Source: JAENVT01 sp040006755
GTDB taxonomy: Bacteria > Actinomycetota > Acidimicrobiia > Acidimicrobiales > Ilumatobacteraceae
DNA: 15,786 bases
Direction of reading: 5' to 3'
Assembly (NCBI GenBank): GCA_040006755.1
Contig: JBDTWJ010000081.1
Location: 1-15,786 of the forward strand
Shown: positions 7,585 to 15,786 of the stretch, in pieces
Layout: every line of letters begins with the position of its first letter
Numbering within the stretch: the first letter of the stretch is position 1
Position numbers and translations under genes: made by a program
Notes under the pieces: generated by a model
What the model was told of the DNA's origin: nothing
Database searches by the model: none
What the model saw: the letters and a program-made list of their open reading frames with translations, nothing else

Positions 7585-7680
7585 CCTCGTGGCGGACCTA
7601 TTTCGGAAGCCCCGTCTTTGCTTAATGGATGGGTGAGAAATGCGAGCGTTAGCGGTCGGCTTTGACAAAATGTACAGATC

Positions 7681-9198
<1,518 letters not shown>

Positions 9199-9203
9199 AA
9201 CCA

Positions 9204-10514
9204 GTGGGCGTTTTTGCGGCAGGCTGGTCGTGTGCTGTGTGCACCGCGCACATCGACATCGCAGAGCCTCTTGTGTGGCGCTGCCCCAATGCCACCGACG
9301 CGGATCCTCATCACGCCCCGCGTCTCGTGCACGGCATCGCACCCTTGCGAGGAACCGACGATCACAACCCGCTCATCGCGTTTCGTCCCTACCTTGCGTG
9401 GGATTGTTTTGCTGCCGCCAACGGCTTGACTGAGGCTGCGCGCATCGCGCTGGTCGAGAGGATGGACGCCGATGTCGCCCGCGTGGCCGGAACAGGTTTT
9501 CACGTCACGCCGTTCGGCCGAGCCGATGCACTCAGCGACGCGCTGAACTTCACGGTCGACGGGGGCGTGTGGGTGAAGGACGAGACCGCGCAGGTGGCCG
9601 GCAGCCACAAGGCGCGTCACCTCTCCACCGTTCTCCTCCACCTCCTGTCCGCAGAATCCATGGGGCTCACTCCGTGGACCCATGTGGCCGATCGACCCAC
9701 GCTGGCCATTGCCTCGTGTGGGAACGCCGCATACGCAGCAGCGACACTCGCAGCGGCTGTTCGCTGGCCGCTGCGAGTGTTCGTACCTCCGCATGCGGAT
9801 CCGGTGGTCGTCGCTGGGCTCGGAGAACTCTTTGCCGAGATCGTCGAGTGTCCCCGCCTGGACACCGATCCCCCAGGTGACCCGTGCATGCACCGATTCC
9901 GTGAAGCGGTGGCACGGGGAGCAATACCGTTCACGGTGCAGGGCACCGAGAACATGTGGTGCCTCGATGGCGGTCGCACGATCGGCTGGGAGATGGCGAC
10001 ACAGTTCGAGGAGCACGTGACTGGCCCGCGGCTCGACCGCTTGTTCGTTCAGGTCGGCGCAGGCACCTTCGCAGCGTCGACGATCGCAGGGTTCCGCATG
10101 AGCGGTGTGATGCCTCGGCTGCACGCGGTCCAGACCGATAGCTGTGCGCCGCTGCAGCGCGCCTACGTCAAGGTTCAAGAGATTGGCGGACCAGCGGCAG
10201 CGGCAAGGCGCTGGAGTCAATGCATGTGGCCATGGGAAGACGTCGGCAGTTCAGCGGCCGACGGCATCCTCGACGATGAGACGTACGACTGGGTCCCCGT
10301 GGTATCCGCGATGACTGACAGCAATGGTTCACCGGTCGTCGTTGCCGAGAAACACGTGCGCGAAGCCAATGCACTGGGACGGTCAACGACCGGGATCCCG
10401 GCGTCGCACACAGGTACCGCCGGTCTCGCCGGCCTGCTCGCTGTGCGCGACGTGATCGGTGCGGCCGAGCGCGTGGCGGTGATCTTCAGCGGCGTCAGCA
10501 GGTTGGGCTCGTGA
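9204..10514 (+). CDS. Threonine-synthase-like PLP-dependent enzyme (fold type II)
   Basis: This 436-residue protein is a fold-type II PLP enzyme. WVKDETAQVAGSHKARHL (123-140) contains the likely Schiff-base Lys136, IASCGNAAYAAA (169-180) is the substrate loop, VQVGAGTFAAST (282-293) the phosphate-binding loop, and FSGVSR (428-433) supplies the late Ser that contacts the PLP ring nitrogen in this group. The N-terminus has Cys10, Cys13 and Cys27, like the zinc ribbon of actinobacterial threonine synthases, but the expected fourth Cys is Asn29, so the site looks degenerate. The lysine motif (SHKAR) differs from SFKDR of true threonine synthases, so threonine synthesis is doubtful; an ammonia-lyase, desulfhydrase or other beta-replacement reaction is possible. 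It starts at GTG 9204, five bases after the preceding stop. No Shine-Dalgarno sequence is evident, so translational coupling is likely. Its stop overlaps the next gene. Confidence 0.75.
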   Translation: MGVFAAGWSCAVCTAHIDIAEPLVWRCPNATDADPHHAPRLVHGIAPLRGTDDHNPLIAFRPYLAWDCFAAANGLTEAARIALVERMDADVARVAGTGFHVTPFGRADALSDALNFTVDGGVWVKDETAQVAGSHKARHLSTVLLHLLSAESMGLTPWTHVADRPTLAIASCGNAAYAAATLAAAVRWPLRVFVPPHADPVVVAGLGELFAEIVECPRLDTDPPGDPCMHRFREAVARGAIPFTVQGTENMWCLDGGRTIGWEMATQFEEHVTGPRLDRLFVQVGAGTFAASTIAGFRMSGVMPRLHAVQTDSCAPLQRAYVKVQEIGGPAAAARRWSQCMWPWEDVGSSAADGILDDETYDWVPVVSAMTDSNGSPVVVAEKHVREANALGRSTTGIPASHTGTAGLAGLLAVRDVIGAAERVAVIFSGVSRLGS

Positions 10515-10951
10515 TGGACTCGGGCGCTGTTGGACGCAAGCCTGCGGTTGCGAGCTGGGAATCGTGGATCGAGCAGCAGATCCGAGCGGGCATGGAGCGC
10601 GGCGAATTCGAGAACCTTTCCGGCAGCGGCAAGCCGTTGGCCGGTATCCCATCAACGGAAGTCTCGAGCCATCGCGACGAAGACTGGTGGTTGAAGGCCA
10701 AGTTCCGACGCGAGCGGCTGAGCGACCTTCCACCGACGCTTGCGATTCGCAAGGAGCTGGAGGAGGCGCGCGCAGCCATCGCTGCCGCGTCACGCGAGAG
10801 CGTGGTGCGGCGAATCGTCGGCGACATCAATCAGCGCATCCGGGAGGTCAACCGTCGGGGCGCCGAGGGTCCGCCATCCACCGTCATGCCGCTCGACGAG
10901 GAGGCTGTCGTATCAAAGTGGCGCGCACAGCACGACGGCGATGGTGGATAG
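10511..10951 (+). CDS. DUF1992 (DnaJC28 conserved-domain) protein
   Basis: This 146-residue protein has a DUF1992 domain at about 15-110. SWESWIEQQIRAGMERGEF (15-33) is followed by ENLSGSGKPLAG (34-45), which is the family hallmark of an I..A...GEF.NLPG.GKPL pattern. The WWLKAKFR segment (59-66) and a charged helical region (80-120) complete the domain. The domain is named after eukaryotic DNAJC28, but no J domain is present and the bacterial function is unknown. The start may be GTG 10511, giving a GTGA overlap with the preceding gene, or ATG 10514, which shares one base. It is the last gene of the PLP-enzyme run. clpP starts 20 bases later, so a link to protein quality control is conceivable but unproven. 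Confidence 0.83.
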   Translation: MMDSGAVGRKPAVASWESWIEQQIRAGMERGEFENLSGSGKPLAGIPSTEVSSHRDEDWWLKAKFRRERLSDLPPTLAIRKELEEARAAIAAASRESVVRRIVGDINQRIREVNRRGAEGPPSTVMPLDEEAVVSKWRAQHDGDGG

Positions 10952-10958
10952 GCGGCGG

Positions 10959-10964
10959 TAGCGT
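10959..10964 (+). promoter_or_regulatory. Putative -10 box (TAGCGT) of clpP
   Basis: TAGCGT lies seven bases before ATG 10972, within the 20-base gap after the DUF1992 gene. No Shine-Dalgarno sequence is seen. The spacing matches the other putative leaderless promoters in the window. Confidence 0.37.
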
Positions 10965-10971
10965 GGGCGCC

Positions 10972-11568
10972 ATGTTCGACATCACTGGTCCCATGGCGCT
11001 CGATCCCGGTTTTGATCCTCGCAGCGACGTGTTCAACAGGCTGCTGAAGAACCGGGTGATCATGCTCGGTACCGACGTCAACGACGACATGGCCAACCAA
11101 ATCTGCGCACAGCTGTTGTACCTCGAGGGCGAGGAAGCCAACGCCGACATCTGGCTGTACATCAACAGTCCTGGCGGGTCGGTCACCGCCGGCATGGCCA
11201 TCTACGACACGATGCAGTTCATCTCGTGCGATGTGGCAACCGTTTGCATGGGCATGGCGGCCTCGATGGGCCAGTTCCTTCTCACCGCGGGTGCAGCGGG
11301 CAAGCGATACACGCTGCCCAACGCGCGCATCATGATGCACCAGCCCTTGGCTGGCCTTCGCGGTCAGGCCACCGACATCGCTATCCAGGCCGAGCAGCTT
11401 GCGTACACCAAGCGGCGCATGGCCGAGCTCACCGCATTTCACTCCGGTCAGACCCTCGAGCAGATCCAGGCCGACAGCGAGCGCGATCGCTGGTTCACTG
11501 CGGATCAGGCAAAGGCCTATGGCCTCGTCGACGCGGTCAAGACCAAGCGCGGCGAACTGCCCAACTAG
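10972..11568 (+). CDS. clpP: ATP-dependent Clp protease proteolytic subunit
   Basis: This 198-residue ClpP serine peptidase stacks as heptameric rings and degrades substrates unfolded by ClpX or ClpC. The catalytic triad is complete: Ser98 in MGMAASMG (93-100), His123 in RIMMHQP (119-125) and Asp172 in SERDRW (169-174). INSPGGSVTAGMAIYDTM (64-81) forms the oxyanion-side loop, and AYGLVD (182-187) is the usual C-terminal motif. The length matches mature-type ClpP, with little or no propeptide. ATG 10972 is chosen because it begins the conserved protein and has a TAGCGT box seven bases upstream; the open frame extends further into the DUF1992 gene by chance. Unlike the common tig-clpP-clpX arrangement, no clpX, tig or second clpP is adjacent, so this may be one of several paralogues. 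It converges with the lipoprotein gene. Confidence 0.95.
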   Translation: MFDITGPMALDPGFDPRSDVFNRLLKNRVIMLGTDVNDDMANQICAQLLYLEGEEANADIWLYINSPGGSVTAGMAIYDTMQFISCDVATVCMGMAASMGQFLLTAGAAGKRYTLPNARIMMHQPLAGLRGQATDIAIQAEQLAYTKRRMAELTAFHSGQTLEQIQADSERDRWFTADQAKAYGLVDAVKTKRGELPN

Positions 11569-11570
11569 AC

Positions 11571-11628
11571 ACCACTATGGCGCGCCGGACACGCCGGTAT
11601 CGACCACGGCCGGCGCGACAATGGTGGT
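11571..11628. terminator. GC-rich inverted repeat between convergent clpP and lipoprotein genes
   Basis: CGCGCCGG at 11581-11588 pairs perfectly with CCGGCGCG at 11610-11617, and ACCAC at 11571-11575 pairs with GTGGT at 11624-11628 outside a small internal loop. The central loop is 21 bases. It starts three bases after the clpP stop and overlaps the 3' end of the convergent gene, a position suited to a two-way terminator. There is no T-tract, so intrinsic termination is uncertain, and the repeat may partly reflect coding sequence. Confidence 0.3.
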
Positions 11629-12015
11629 AGTCGGCGCGCCGATCACGATGCCACATAGCTTCGAGGTGTAGTCGGAGATCGTCGACGCAGCGTGTTGCGA
11701 TGAACGTGCCATGTCGGCCATCTGTTGCACGGCTGCTGGGTCTGATGGGTCGATGGCCGCAGCGGCCTCGACAGTGGACGTCATCGTCTGCCATTCGCTC
11801 TGCACCGCCAGCGGCGCGATCGCGGTGATGGAGCGGTAGAGCTCCGCAGTTGCCTCGACACCCACGCTGTCGACGATTGCCGGAGCGCTGAGCTGTTGGG
11901 CGTTCGTGCTGATCGTGGCGCAGTACTGCTCGTCGGTGGCGGGCGGGGTGTCGCTCGAACACGATGCCGTGAAGGCGGTCGTCGCGACAGCAAGCATGAC
12001 GACGACGTTCCGCAC
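11575..12015 (-). CDS. Small predicted lipoprotein, function unknown
   Basis: This 146-residue protein is not recognised as a named family. The N-terminus has one Arg, then a hydrophobic run (VVVMLAVATTAF) and a lipobox-like TASC with Cys19, followed by SSD; this fits lipid attachment outside the cytoplasmic membrane, although Thr rather than Leu at -3 is not ideal. The mature part is mainly helical and Ala/Ser/Thr-rich, with two further cysteines (in EQYCAT and SKLCGI) that could form a disulfide. The tail is rich in Thr, Val and Pro. GTG 12015 is preferred over the in-frame GTG 12039 because GGGAG lies nine bases before it and because it gives a normal signal-peptide length. It converges with clpP and diverges from comM. 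Confidence 0.62.
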   Translation of the reverse strand: MRNVVVMLAVATTAFTASCSSDTPPATDEQYCATISTNAQQLSAPAIVDSVGVEATAELYRSITAIAPLAVQSEWQTMTSTVEAAAAIDPSDPAAVQQMADMARSSQHAASTISDYTSKLCGIVIGAPTTTIVAPAVVDTGVSGAP

Positions 12016-12059
12016 CGAGTCAGTCTCCCAGGCGAACACGAGAAATGAGTGTCATCGGG

Positions 12060-12087
12060 TTGTGGCAGCGGGGTCGGCGGATACAGT
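12060..12087 (+). promoter_or_regulatory. Putative comM promoter (TTGTGG, 16 bases, TACAGT)
   Basis: TTGTGG at 12060-12065 and TACAGT at 12082-12087 are 16 bases apart, a workable -35/-10 pair. Initiation near 12094 would give an untranslated leader of about 80 bases before ATG 12174. The -10 hexamer is identical to the one before the DUF2461 gene. A short hairpin (CGTCG/CGACG, 12138-12150) lies in the leader; I attach no function to it. Confidence 0.33.
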
Positions 12088-12161
12088 GCGACTACCGTCG
12101 AGGGTCCGGTTGTCGTTCCCTTCCAGCCTTGTTCACGCGTCGCTCCGACGTCGCTGTAGCT

Positions 12162-12166
12162 GGAGG
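12162..12166 (+). promoter_or_regulatory. Shine-Dalgarno sequence of comM (GGAGG)
   Basis: GGAGG is seven bases before ATG 12174. It settles the start against the longer open frame, which reaches back to 12045, and the protein then begins with the family-typical MLAAVCSATFLGIEG. Confidence 0.75.
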
Positions 12167-12173
12167 TTCGCTC

Positions 12174-13697
12174 ATGCTCGCTGCCGTCTGTTCTGCAACG
12201 TTTCTCGGTATCGAAGGTCGTCCGGTCACCGTCGAAGTACACGTGTCGACCGGTCTGCCCGGCTTCCAGATCGTCGGTCTGCCCGACGAGGCGTGCCGCG
12301 AATCACGTGACCGCGTTCGTGCCGCCGTGATGTCCAGCGGGCTGCCGTGGCCCTCGTGTCGCATGACCGTCAACCTGGCGCCGTCGAACCAACGCAAGGG
12401 TGGCTCCGGACTGGATCTCGCCATCGCGATCGGATTGCTGGTTGCCAACGGTGAGATTCCCGGCGATTCCGTGACCGACCTCGGCTTCGTCGGCGAGCTC
12501 GGTCTCGACGGCTCGCTGCGTGCCGTCGCTGGCGTCGCGCCGATGGTGGGTGCTCTCGGCGATCTCACTGCAGTGGTGCCGCGAGCTTCATTCCGAGAAG
12601 CCAGGGCCATATCTTCGGGCCGCGTACGAGTGGCGGCTTGTCTTCGCGAGGTCATCGACGCGCTCAACGGTGTCGAGCCATGGCCCGACGAGCCCGACGA
12701 CGACTTCGTCGACGACGACCCTCCTATTCCCGACCTCGCCGACGTGCGCGGCCAGGCGACGGCGCGCAAGGCGTTGGAGGTTGCCGCGGCGGGCGGCCAT
12801 CACATGCTGCTCGTCGGCCCGCCGGGGTCTGGCAAGACGATGCTGGCGCAACGCATGCCGGGGCTGCTGCCGCCGCTCATTCCCGCGATGGCGCTCGAGG
12901 CAACGATGGTGCACTCCGCTGCGGGTGTCCGTTTGCCGGCGGTCGGGATGATCCGTCGCGCGCCCTTTCGCGCGCCGCACCACAGCAGTTCGATGGTGTC
13001 GCTCGTCGGTGGCGGCACTTCGAACCTCCGTCCTGGCGAGATCAGCCTCGCCCATGGGGGAGTGTTGTTTTTGGATGAGCTCGGCGAATTTTCGCCGATG
13101 GTGCTCGACGGATTGCGTCAGCCGTTGGAGGAGGGTGTCATCCGCGTTGCCCGAGCGCGTGCCAGCGCCACGCTGCCCGCCAGGTTCCTTCTCGTCGCGG
13201 CTACGAATCCGTGTCCGTGCGGCGGTGGGCCACCTGGCTCCTGTGATTGCGACGACGGCGCCCGACTCCGATACCTCCGGCGCCTCAGCGGTCCACTGCT
13301 CGACCGTTTCGATCTGCGTGTCGGCGTGGCACGACCTGGCGTCGACGATCTGTTGCACAGCGGCGGAGGAGAGTGCACAGCTGTAGCAGCAGACCGTGTC
13401 GCGGCTGCTCGTCTCGCAGCGGTCGACATGCGCGGCATGCTCAACAGTGAGATCCCGGCGTCGAATCTCGACATCCTGGCTCCGCTTCAGCCGGCAGCCA
13501 GGCTGATGCTTCGCAACGAGCTCGAGCGCGAGCGACTGACCGGTCGCGGCTATCACCGCATCCGCCGCGTTGCTCGAACGATCGCCGATCTCGACCTCGA
13601 TGGCGACTTGTCGGCTGCAGTCGGCGAACAGCACGTTGCCCTGGCGCTGCAGCTTCGGGTGAGACTTCGCGTGTCGGTCCGCGAGCAGGTGGCATGA
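12174..13697 (+). CDS. comM: ComM/YifB family Mg-chelatase-like AAA+ ATPase
   Basis: This 507-residue protein matches E. coli ComM/YifB in length (about 506). In naturally competent bacteria ComM is a hexameric helicase that promotes branch migration during integration of transformed DNA. Residues 1-165 form the N-terminal Lon-protease-like fold domain (LPGFQIVGLPDEACRESRDR, 28-47). The AAA+ core has Walker A GPPGSGKT (215-222), Walker B VLFLDE (297-302), the HHSSS segment (269-273), and the family's ATNPCPCGG (343-351) followed by CDC (357-359), possibly a metal site. SGPLLDRFDL (372-381) carries the arginine-finger region. The C-terminal Mg-chelatase subdomain includes RGYHRIRRVARTIADL. The stop overlaps the dprA start as ATGA. 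This gene pair is a common actinobacterial arrangement. Confidence 0.95.
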   Translation: MLAAVCSATFLGIEGRPVTVEVHVSTGLPGFQIVGLPDEACRESRDRVRAAVMSSGLPWPSCRMTVNLAPSNQRKGGSGLDLAIAIGLLVANGEIPGDSVTDLGFVGELGLDGSLRAVAGVAPMVGALGDLTAVVPRASFREARAISSGRVRVAACLREVIDALNGVEPWPDEPDDDFVDDDPPIPDLADVRGQATARKALEVAAAGGHHMLLVGPPGSGKTMLAQRMPGLLPPLIPAMALEATMVHSAAGVRLPAVGMIRRAPFRAPHHSSSMVSLVGGGTSNLRPGEISLAHGGVLFLDELGEFSPMVLDGLRQPLEEGVIRVARARASATLPARFLLVAATNPCPCGGGPPGSCDCDDGARLRYLRRLSGPLLDRFDLRVGVARPGVDDLLHSGGGECTAVAADRVAAARLAAVDMRGMLNSEIPASNLDILAPLQPAARLMLRNELERERLTGRGYHRIRRVARTIADLDLDGDLSAAVGEQHVALALQLRVRLRVSVREQVA

Positions 13698-14821
13698 ACA
13701 CCGACCTGCCACCGCAGGCATATGCAGCCGCACTTGCGTCATTTCCGCACATGTCGATTCATCGTCTCGGCGCACTACTGCGGCATCATTCTCCGTGCGA
13801 AGCCTTCTCGGTTGCCGTTGGCGAGCGACGCCCCTCTGGACTGATCCAGCGAGTGCTCGCCGATGTCGACGTCCACGCCGCATGGAAGCGGGCAGGGCGG
13901 TCGTCATTGCTCACCGAGGCGTGGGAGCGATGCGTGCAGCTCGACGTCCAAGTGCTCCTACACGGCGACGTCGACTATCCGCTCCTGCTGGTATACGACC
14001 CCCTTCCGCCGCCCGTTGTATTCGCAAAGGGTGATCTCAGCCTGCTCAGTGGGCGCCGTGCAGCAATCATCGGCACGCGCAATGCCACCGCTGCCGGCCG
14101 CGACACAGCCACCACGCTCGGCCGCCAACTGGCCGACGCGGGCGTGCATGTCGTGTCTGGCCTGGCGCGTGGCATCGACGGCTGCGCCCACCGCGGCGCG
14201 CTGCTGACCACCGGCACAGGGCGACCGATCGCCGTGGTGGCATCCGGCCACGACGTCGTCTACCCGCGCGAGCACCGCACTTTGTGGGCCGCAGTCGCCG
14301 AGCAGGGATTGCTGTTGTCAGAGGCGCCACCCGGCACGGCGCCCGAGGCATACCGCTTCCCCATGCGCAACCGGGTCATCGCAGCTCTGGCGGAGGTCGT
14401 GGTCGTGGTCGAGTCTCGCGAACATGGCGGCTCGCTGATCACGGTCAACGAGGCGCTCGAGCGCAACGTGCCCCTCATGGCGGTACCGGGCGGTGTTCAC
14501 AATCGCGCCGCTACGGGCACCAACCGACTCATCCGCGACGGCGCCGGGATCGTGGTCGATGCCACCGATGTTCTCGTGGCGCTCGCGATGGATCATCGGC
14601 GCAGTTCTGGCGCGCCGCCCGATCCCAGGCAGCGTCCGCGTGGGACCGACCTCGACGTGTACGAGTCGTGCGTTGGCGAGCCCCGTACCATCGACGGTCT
14701 GGCATTGGTCTGTTCGCTGAGCCTCGTCGACGCCGCGATGTCCGTCGCTCGCCTCGAGCAGAAGGGATGGATTCAGCAGTCCGACGGGTGGTTCGAGACC
14801 GTGGGGTCACCCTTGCGATGA
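13694..14821 (+). CDS. dprA: DNA-processing protein DprA (Smf)
   Basis: This 375-residue DprA binds incoming single-stranded DNA and loads RecA during transformation; many non-competent bacteria also keep it. The Rossmann-like core (about 85-295) shows IIGTRNAT (125-132), VVSGLARGIDGCAHRGAL (153-170), VASGHDVVYPREH (182-194), SEAPPG (209-214), RFPMRNRVIA (221-230), VVVVVESREHGGSLITV (235-251) and VPGG (264-267). The N-terminal part (1-60) looks like the small helical SAM-like domain, and residues 320-370 like the C-terminal winged-helix (DML1-like) domain. It starts at ATG 13694 in an ATGA overlap with comM, so translation is probably coupled. xerC follows after 25 bases. Confidence 0.95.
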   Translation: MNTDLPPQAYAAALASFPHMSIHRLGALLRHHSPCEAFSVAVGERRPSGLIQRVLADVDVHAAWKRAGRSSLLTEAWERCVQLDVQVLLHGDVDYPLLLVYDPLPPPVVFAKGDLSLLSGRRAAIIGTRNATAAGRDTATTLGRQLADAGVHVVSGLARGIDGCAHRGALLTTGTGRPIAVVASGHDVVYPREHRTLWAAVAEQGLLLSEAPPGTAPEAYRFPMRNRVIAALAEVVVVVESREHGGSLITVNEALERNVPLMAVPGGVHNRAATGTNRLIRDGAGIVVDATDVLVALAMDHRRSSGAPPDPRQRPRGTDLDVYESCVGEPRTIDGLALVCSLSLVDAAMSVARLEQKGWIQQSDGWFETVGSPLR

Positions 14822-14832
14822 CACGCACCGAA

Positions 14833-14838
14833 TACCAT
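14833..14838 (+). promoter_or_regulatory. Putative -10 box (TACCAT) of xerC
   Basis: TACCAT lies eight bases before ATG 14847, in the 25-base gap after dprA, which has no Shine-Dalgarno sequence. This is the weakest of the boxes because of its spacing; xerC may simply be read from the comM-dprA transcript. Confidence 0.25.
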
Positions 14839-14846
14839 CGACCCTC

Positions 14847-15767
14847 ATGGCTGCTTCGATTGCGGGGATTCGACGCTCCGACCTCGTCGGCGAGTGGCGA
14901 ATCGACGAGTTTGCCGAAGCTCTCACCAGTTCGTCGGCCAACACGATCGGCGCGTACTGCAGCGATCTCAGCTTGTTCGCCGAGTGGGTCGAGCGTTCGG
15001 GCATCACGGCCCCGGTCGACGTTGATCGCCTGCTGGTTCGTCGCTATGTGGCGTCGCTCACGACCCGTCAGTTCGCAAAGCGAACGATTGCTCGCAAGGT
15101 TGCAGCGCTTCGTCGCTACTACTCGTTCCTGCGTCACCGTGGCTATGTCGAAGTCGATCCGACAGTGGCACTACGCGCCCCAGCTGGTCCGGCGCGATTG
15201 CCGCGAGTTCTCGAACACGGCGAGGTTTCCGCGTTGCTCGACAAGTCGCAGGCGGTGGAGACCGACGACGAGCCGCTGTGGCGACGAAGGCGAGACGACG
15301 CCGTGCTCGAGGTGCTGTACGGCAGCGGTGTTCGCGTCGGCGAGCTGTGCGGGCTCGACCTCGATGCCATCGATCTCCCGGCCGGTGCCGTCACCGTCTG
15401 GGGCAAGGGCGGCAAAGAACGGCGTGTTCCGCTCAGCGCGCCTGCAGTCGATGCGCTGCAGGCATGGCTCACCGTTCGACGTGACGTGGTCGATGCCAAG
15501 ACCGGTATCGCACTGTTCGGCAACGAGCGCGGGGTTCGGCTGTCACCACGCGATGTGCGCCGCATCATCGACCGTCGCAGTCAGCGCCCGACGCATCCAC
15601 ACGCCTTGCGCCACAGCTTCGCAACGCACCTGCTCGATGGTGGTGCAGACCTACGCGTGGTACAAGATCTGCTTGGTCACAGCGACGTGGCCACGACGCA
15701 GCGCTACACGCACGTCAGCAAACAACGACTTCGAGCCGTCTACACGGAAGCCCACCCCCGAGCATGA
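14847..15767 (+). CDS. xerC: Tyrosine recombinase XerC/XerD-type
   Basis: This 306-residue tyrosine recombinase probably resolves chromosome dimers at dif with a Xer partner. Residues 15-100 form the SAM-like core-binding domain. Residues 118-300 form the catalytic domain with all active-site residues: Arg163 in SGVRVGELCGL, Lys187 in WGKGGKERRVPL, His252 and Arg255 in HALRHSF, His278 in LLGHSD and Tyr287 in TTQRYTHVS. The length and composition match housekeeping XerC/D rather than phage integrases, and the dprA-xerC order is typical of the chromosome. XerC and XerD are hard to separate from sequence alone; XerC is the usual name at this locus. ATG 14847 is chosen because residues from about 14 onward align with Xer proteins. 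Its stop overlaps the following gene's start as ATGA. Confidence 0.93.
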   Translation: MAASIAGIRRSDLVGEWRIDEFAEALTSSSANTIGAYCSDLSLFAEWVERSGITAPVDVDRLLVRRYVASLTTRQFAKRTIARKVAALRRYYSFLRHRGYVEVDPTVALRAPAGPARLPRVLEHGEVSALLDKSQAVETDDEPLWRRRRDDAVLEVLYGSGVRVGELCGLDLDAIDLPAGAVTVWGKGGKERRVPLSAPAVDALQAWLTVRRDVVDAKTGIALFGNERGVRLSPRDVRRIIDRRSQRPTHPHALRHSFATHLLDGGADLRVVQDLLGHSDVATTQRYTHVSKQRLRAVYTEAHPRA

Positions 15768-15786
15768 AACGCGACAACGACATCGA
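15764..15786 (+). CDS. 5' end of a gene overlapping xerC, cut by the window
   Basis: An ATG at 15764 overlaps the xerC stop as ATGA and opens MKRDNDI before the window ends. The overlap resembles the comM/dprA junction, so a translationally coupled gene is likely. In related actinobacteria a WhiG/FliA-type sigma factor often follows xerC, but seven residues cannot confirm this. Confidence 0.45.

Noticed and set aside
5070..7625. An 851-codon open frame on the plus strand, opposite the ATPase and SufR-like genes
   Set aside because: It crosses two well-supported genes and the gap between them, shows no recognisable domain, and has the Arg/Ala/Gly-rich composition of an antisense frame in GC-rich DNA.
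7661..7676. TTTGACA and the palindrome TGTACA as a -35 box and operator for the cysteine-synthase-like gene
   Set aside because: The -35 would put the -10 inside the coding region, and a six-base palindrome alone is too short to call an operator.
10564..11568. A 334-residue N-terminally extended ClpP
   Set aside because: The extra part overlaps the DUF1992 gene in another frame; ATG 10972 gives a standard ClpP length.
12045..13697. A 550-residue extended ComM start
   Set aside because: GGAGG seven bases before ATG 12174 and the family-typical N-terminus fix the start; the upstream 43 codons look non-coding.
12588..13907. A 439-codon minus-strand frame opposite comM and dprA, and similar frames at 2637-3680 and 9054-10220
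   Set aside because: These are antisense shadows of solid genes with low-complexity basic composition and no domains.

Overview
This window is GC-rich DNA packed with genes. Many starts are GTG and several genes overlap by ATGA or GTGA. It looks chromosomal and actinobacterial. The comM-dprA-xerC order, the frequent TANNNT boxes 6-8 nt before start codons and the style of the proteins suggest Actinomycetota, possibly class Acidimicrobiia (an Ilumatobacter-like lineage). That placement is inference; no rRNA or species marker is present. No CRISPR array, insertion sequence, prophage gene or other mobile element is visible, and no gene-free stretch reaches 300 bases.

Region 1 (1-3752, minus strand): a glycerol / glycerol-3-phosphate module. 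A glycerol-kinase-like FGGY kinase, a GlpA-like FAD dehydrogenase with a C-terminal [2Fe-2S] domain and a smaller FAD oxidoreductase are joined by 4-base overlaps. A tRNA-Leu(UAG) gene, cut by the window edge, begins 10 bases after the last stop codon. Likely flow: glycerol is phosphorylated, then oxidised to dihydroxyacetone phosphate, with electrons passing through FAD and FeS.

Region 2 (3795-6905): a DUF2461 protein diverges from the kinase and converges on a large HerA/FtsK-type ATPase with a coiled-coil C-terminus.

Region 3 (6933-10951): a SufR-like FeS-sensing regulator lies just upstream of the ATPase and diverges from a run of three genes: a long cysteine-synthase-like PLP enzyme, a threonine-synthase-like PLP enzyme and a DUF1992 protein. 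This is the least described part of the window. It could be an FeS- or redox-controlled amino-acid / sulfur module, but its substrates cannot be read from sequence.

Region 4 (10972-12015): a ClpP protease subunit with a complete catalytic triad, convergent with a small predicted lipoprotein.

Region 5 (12174-end): comM, dprA, xerC and the first codons of a further overlapping gene. These encode DNA uptake / recombination factors and a tyrosine recombinase, a conserved housekeeping neighbourhood.

Six genes share a TANNNT hexamer 6-8 nt upstream of the chosen start, suggesting leaderless transcription. comM and the lipoprotein gene instead have clear Shine-Dalgarno sequences.
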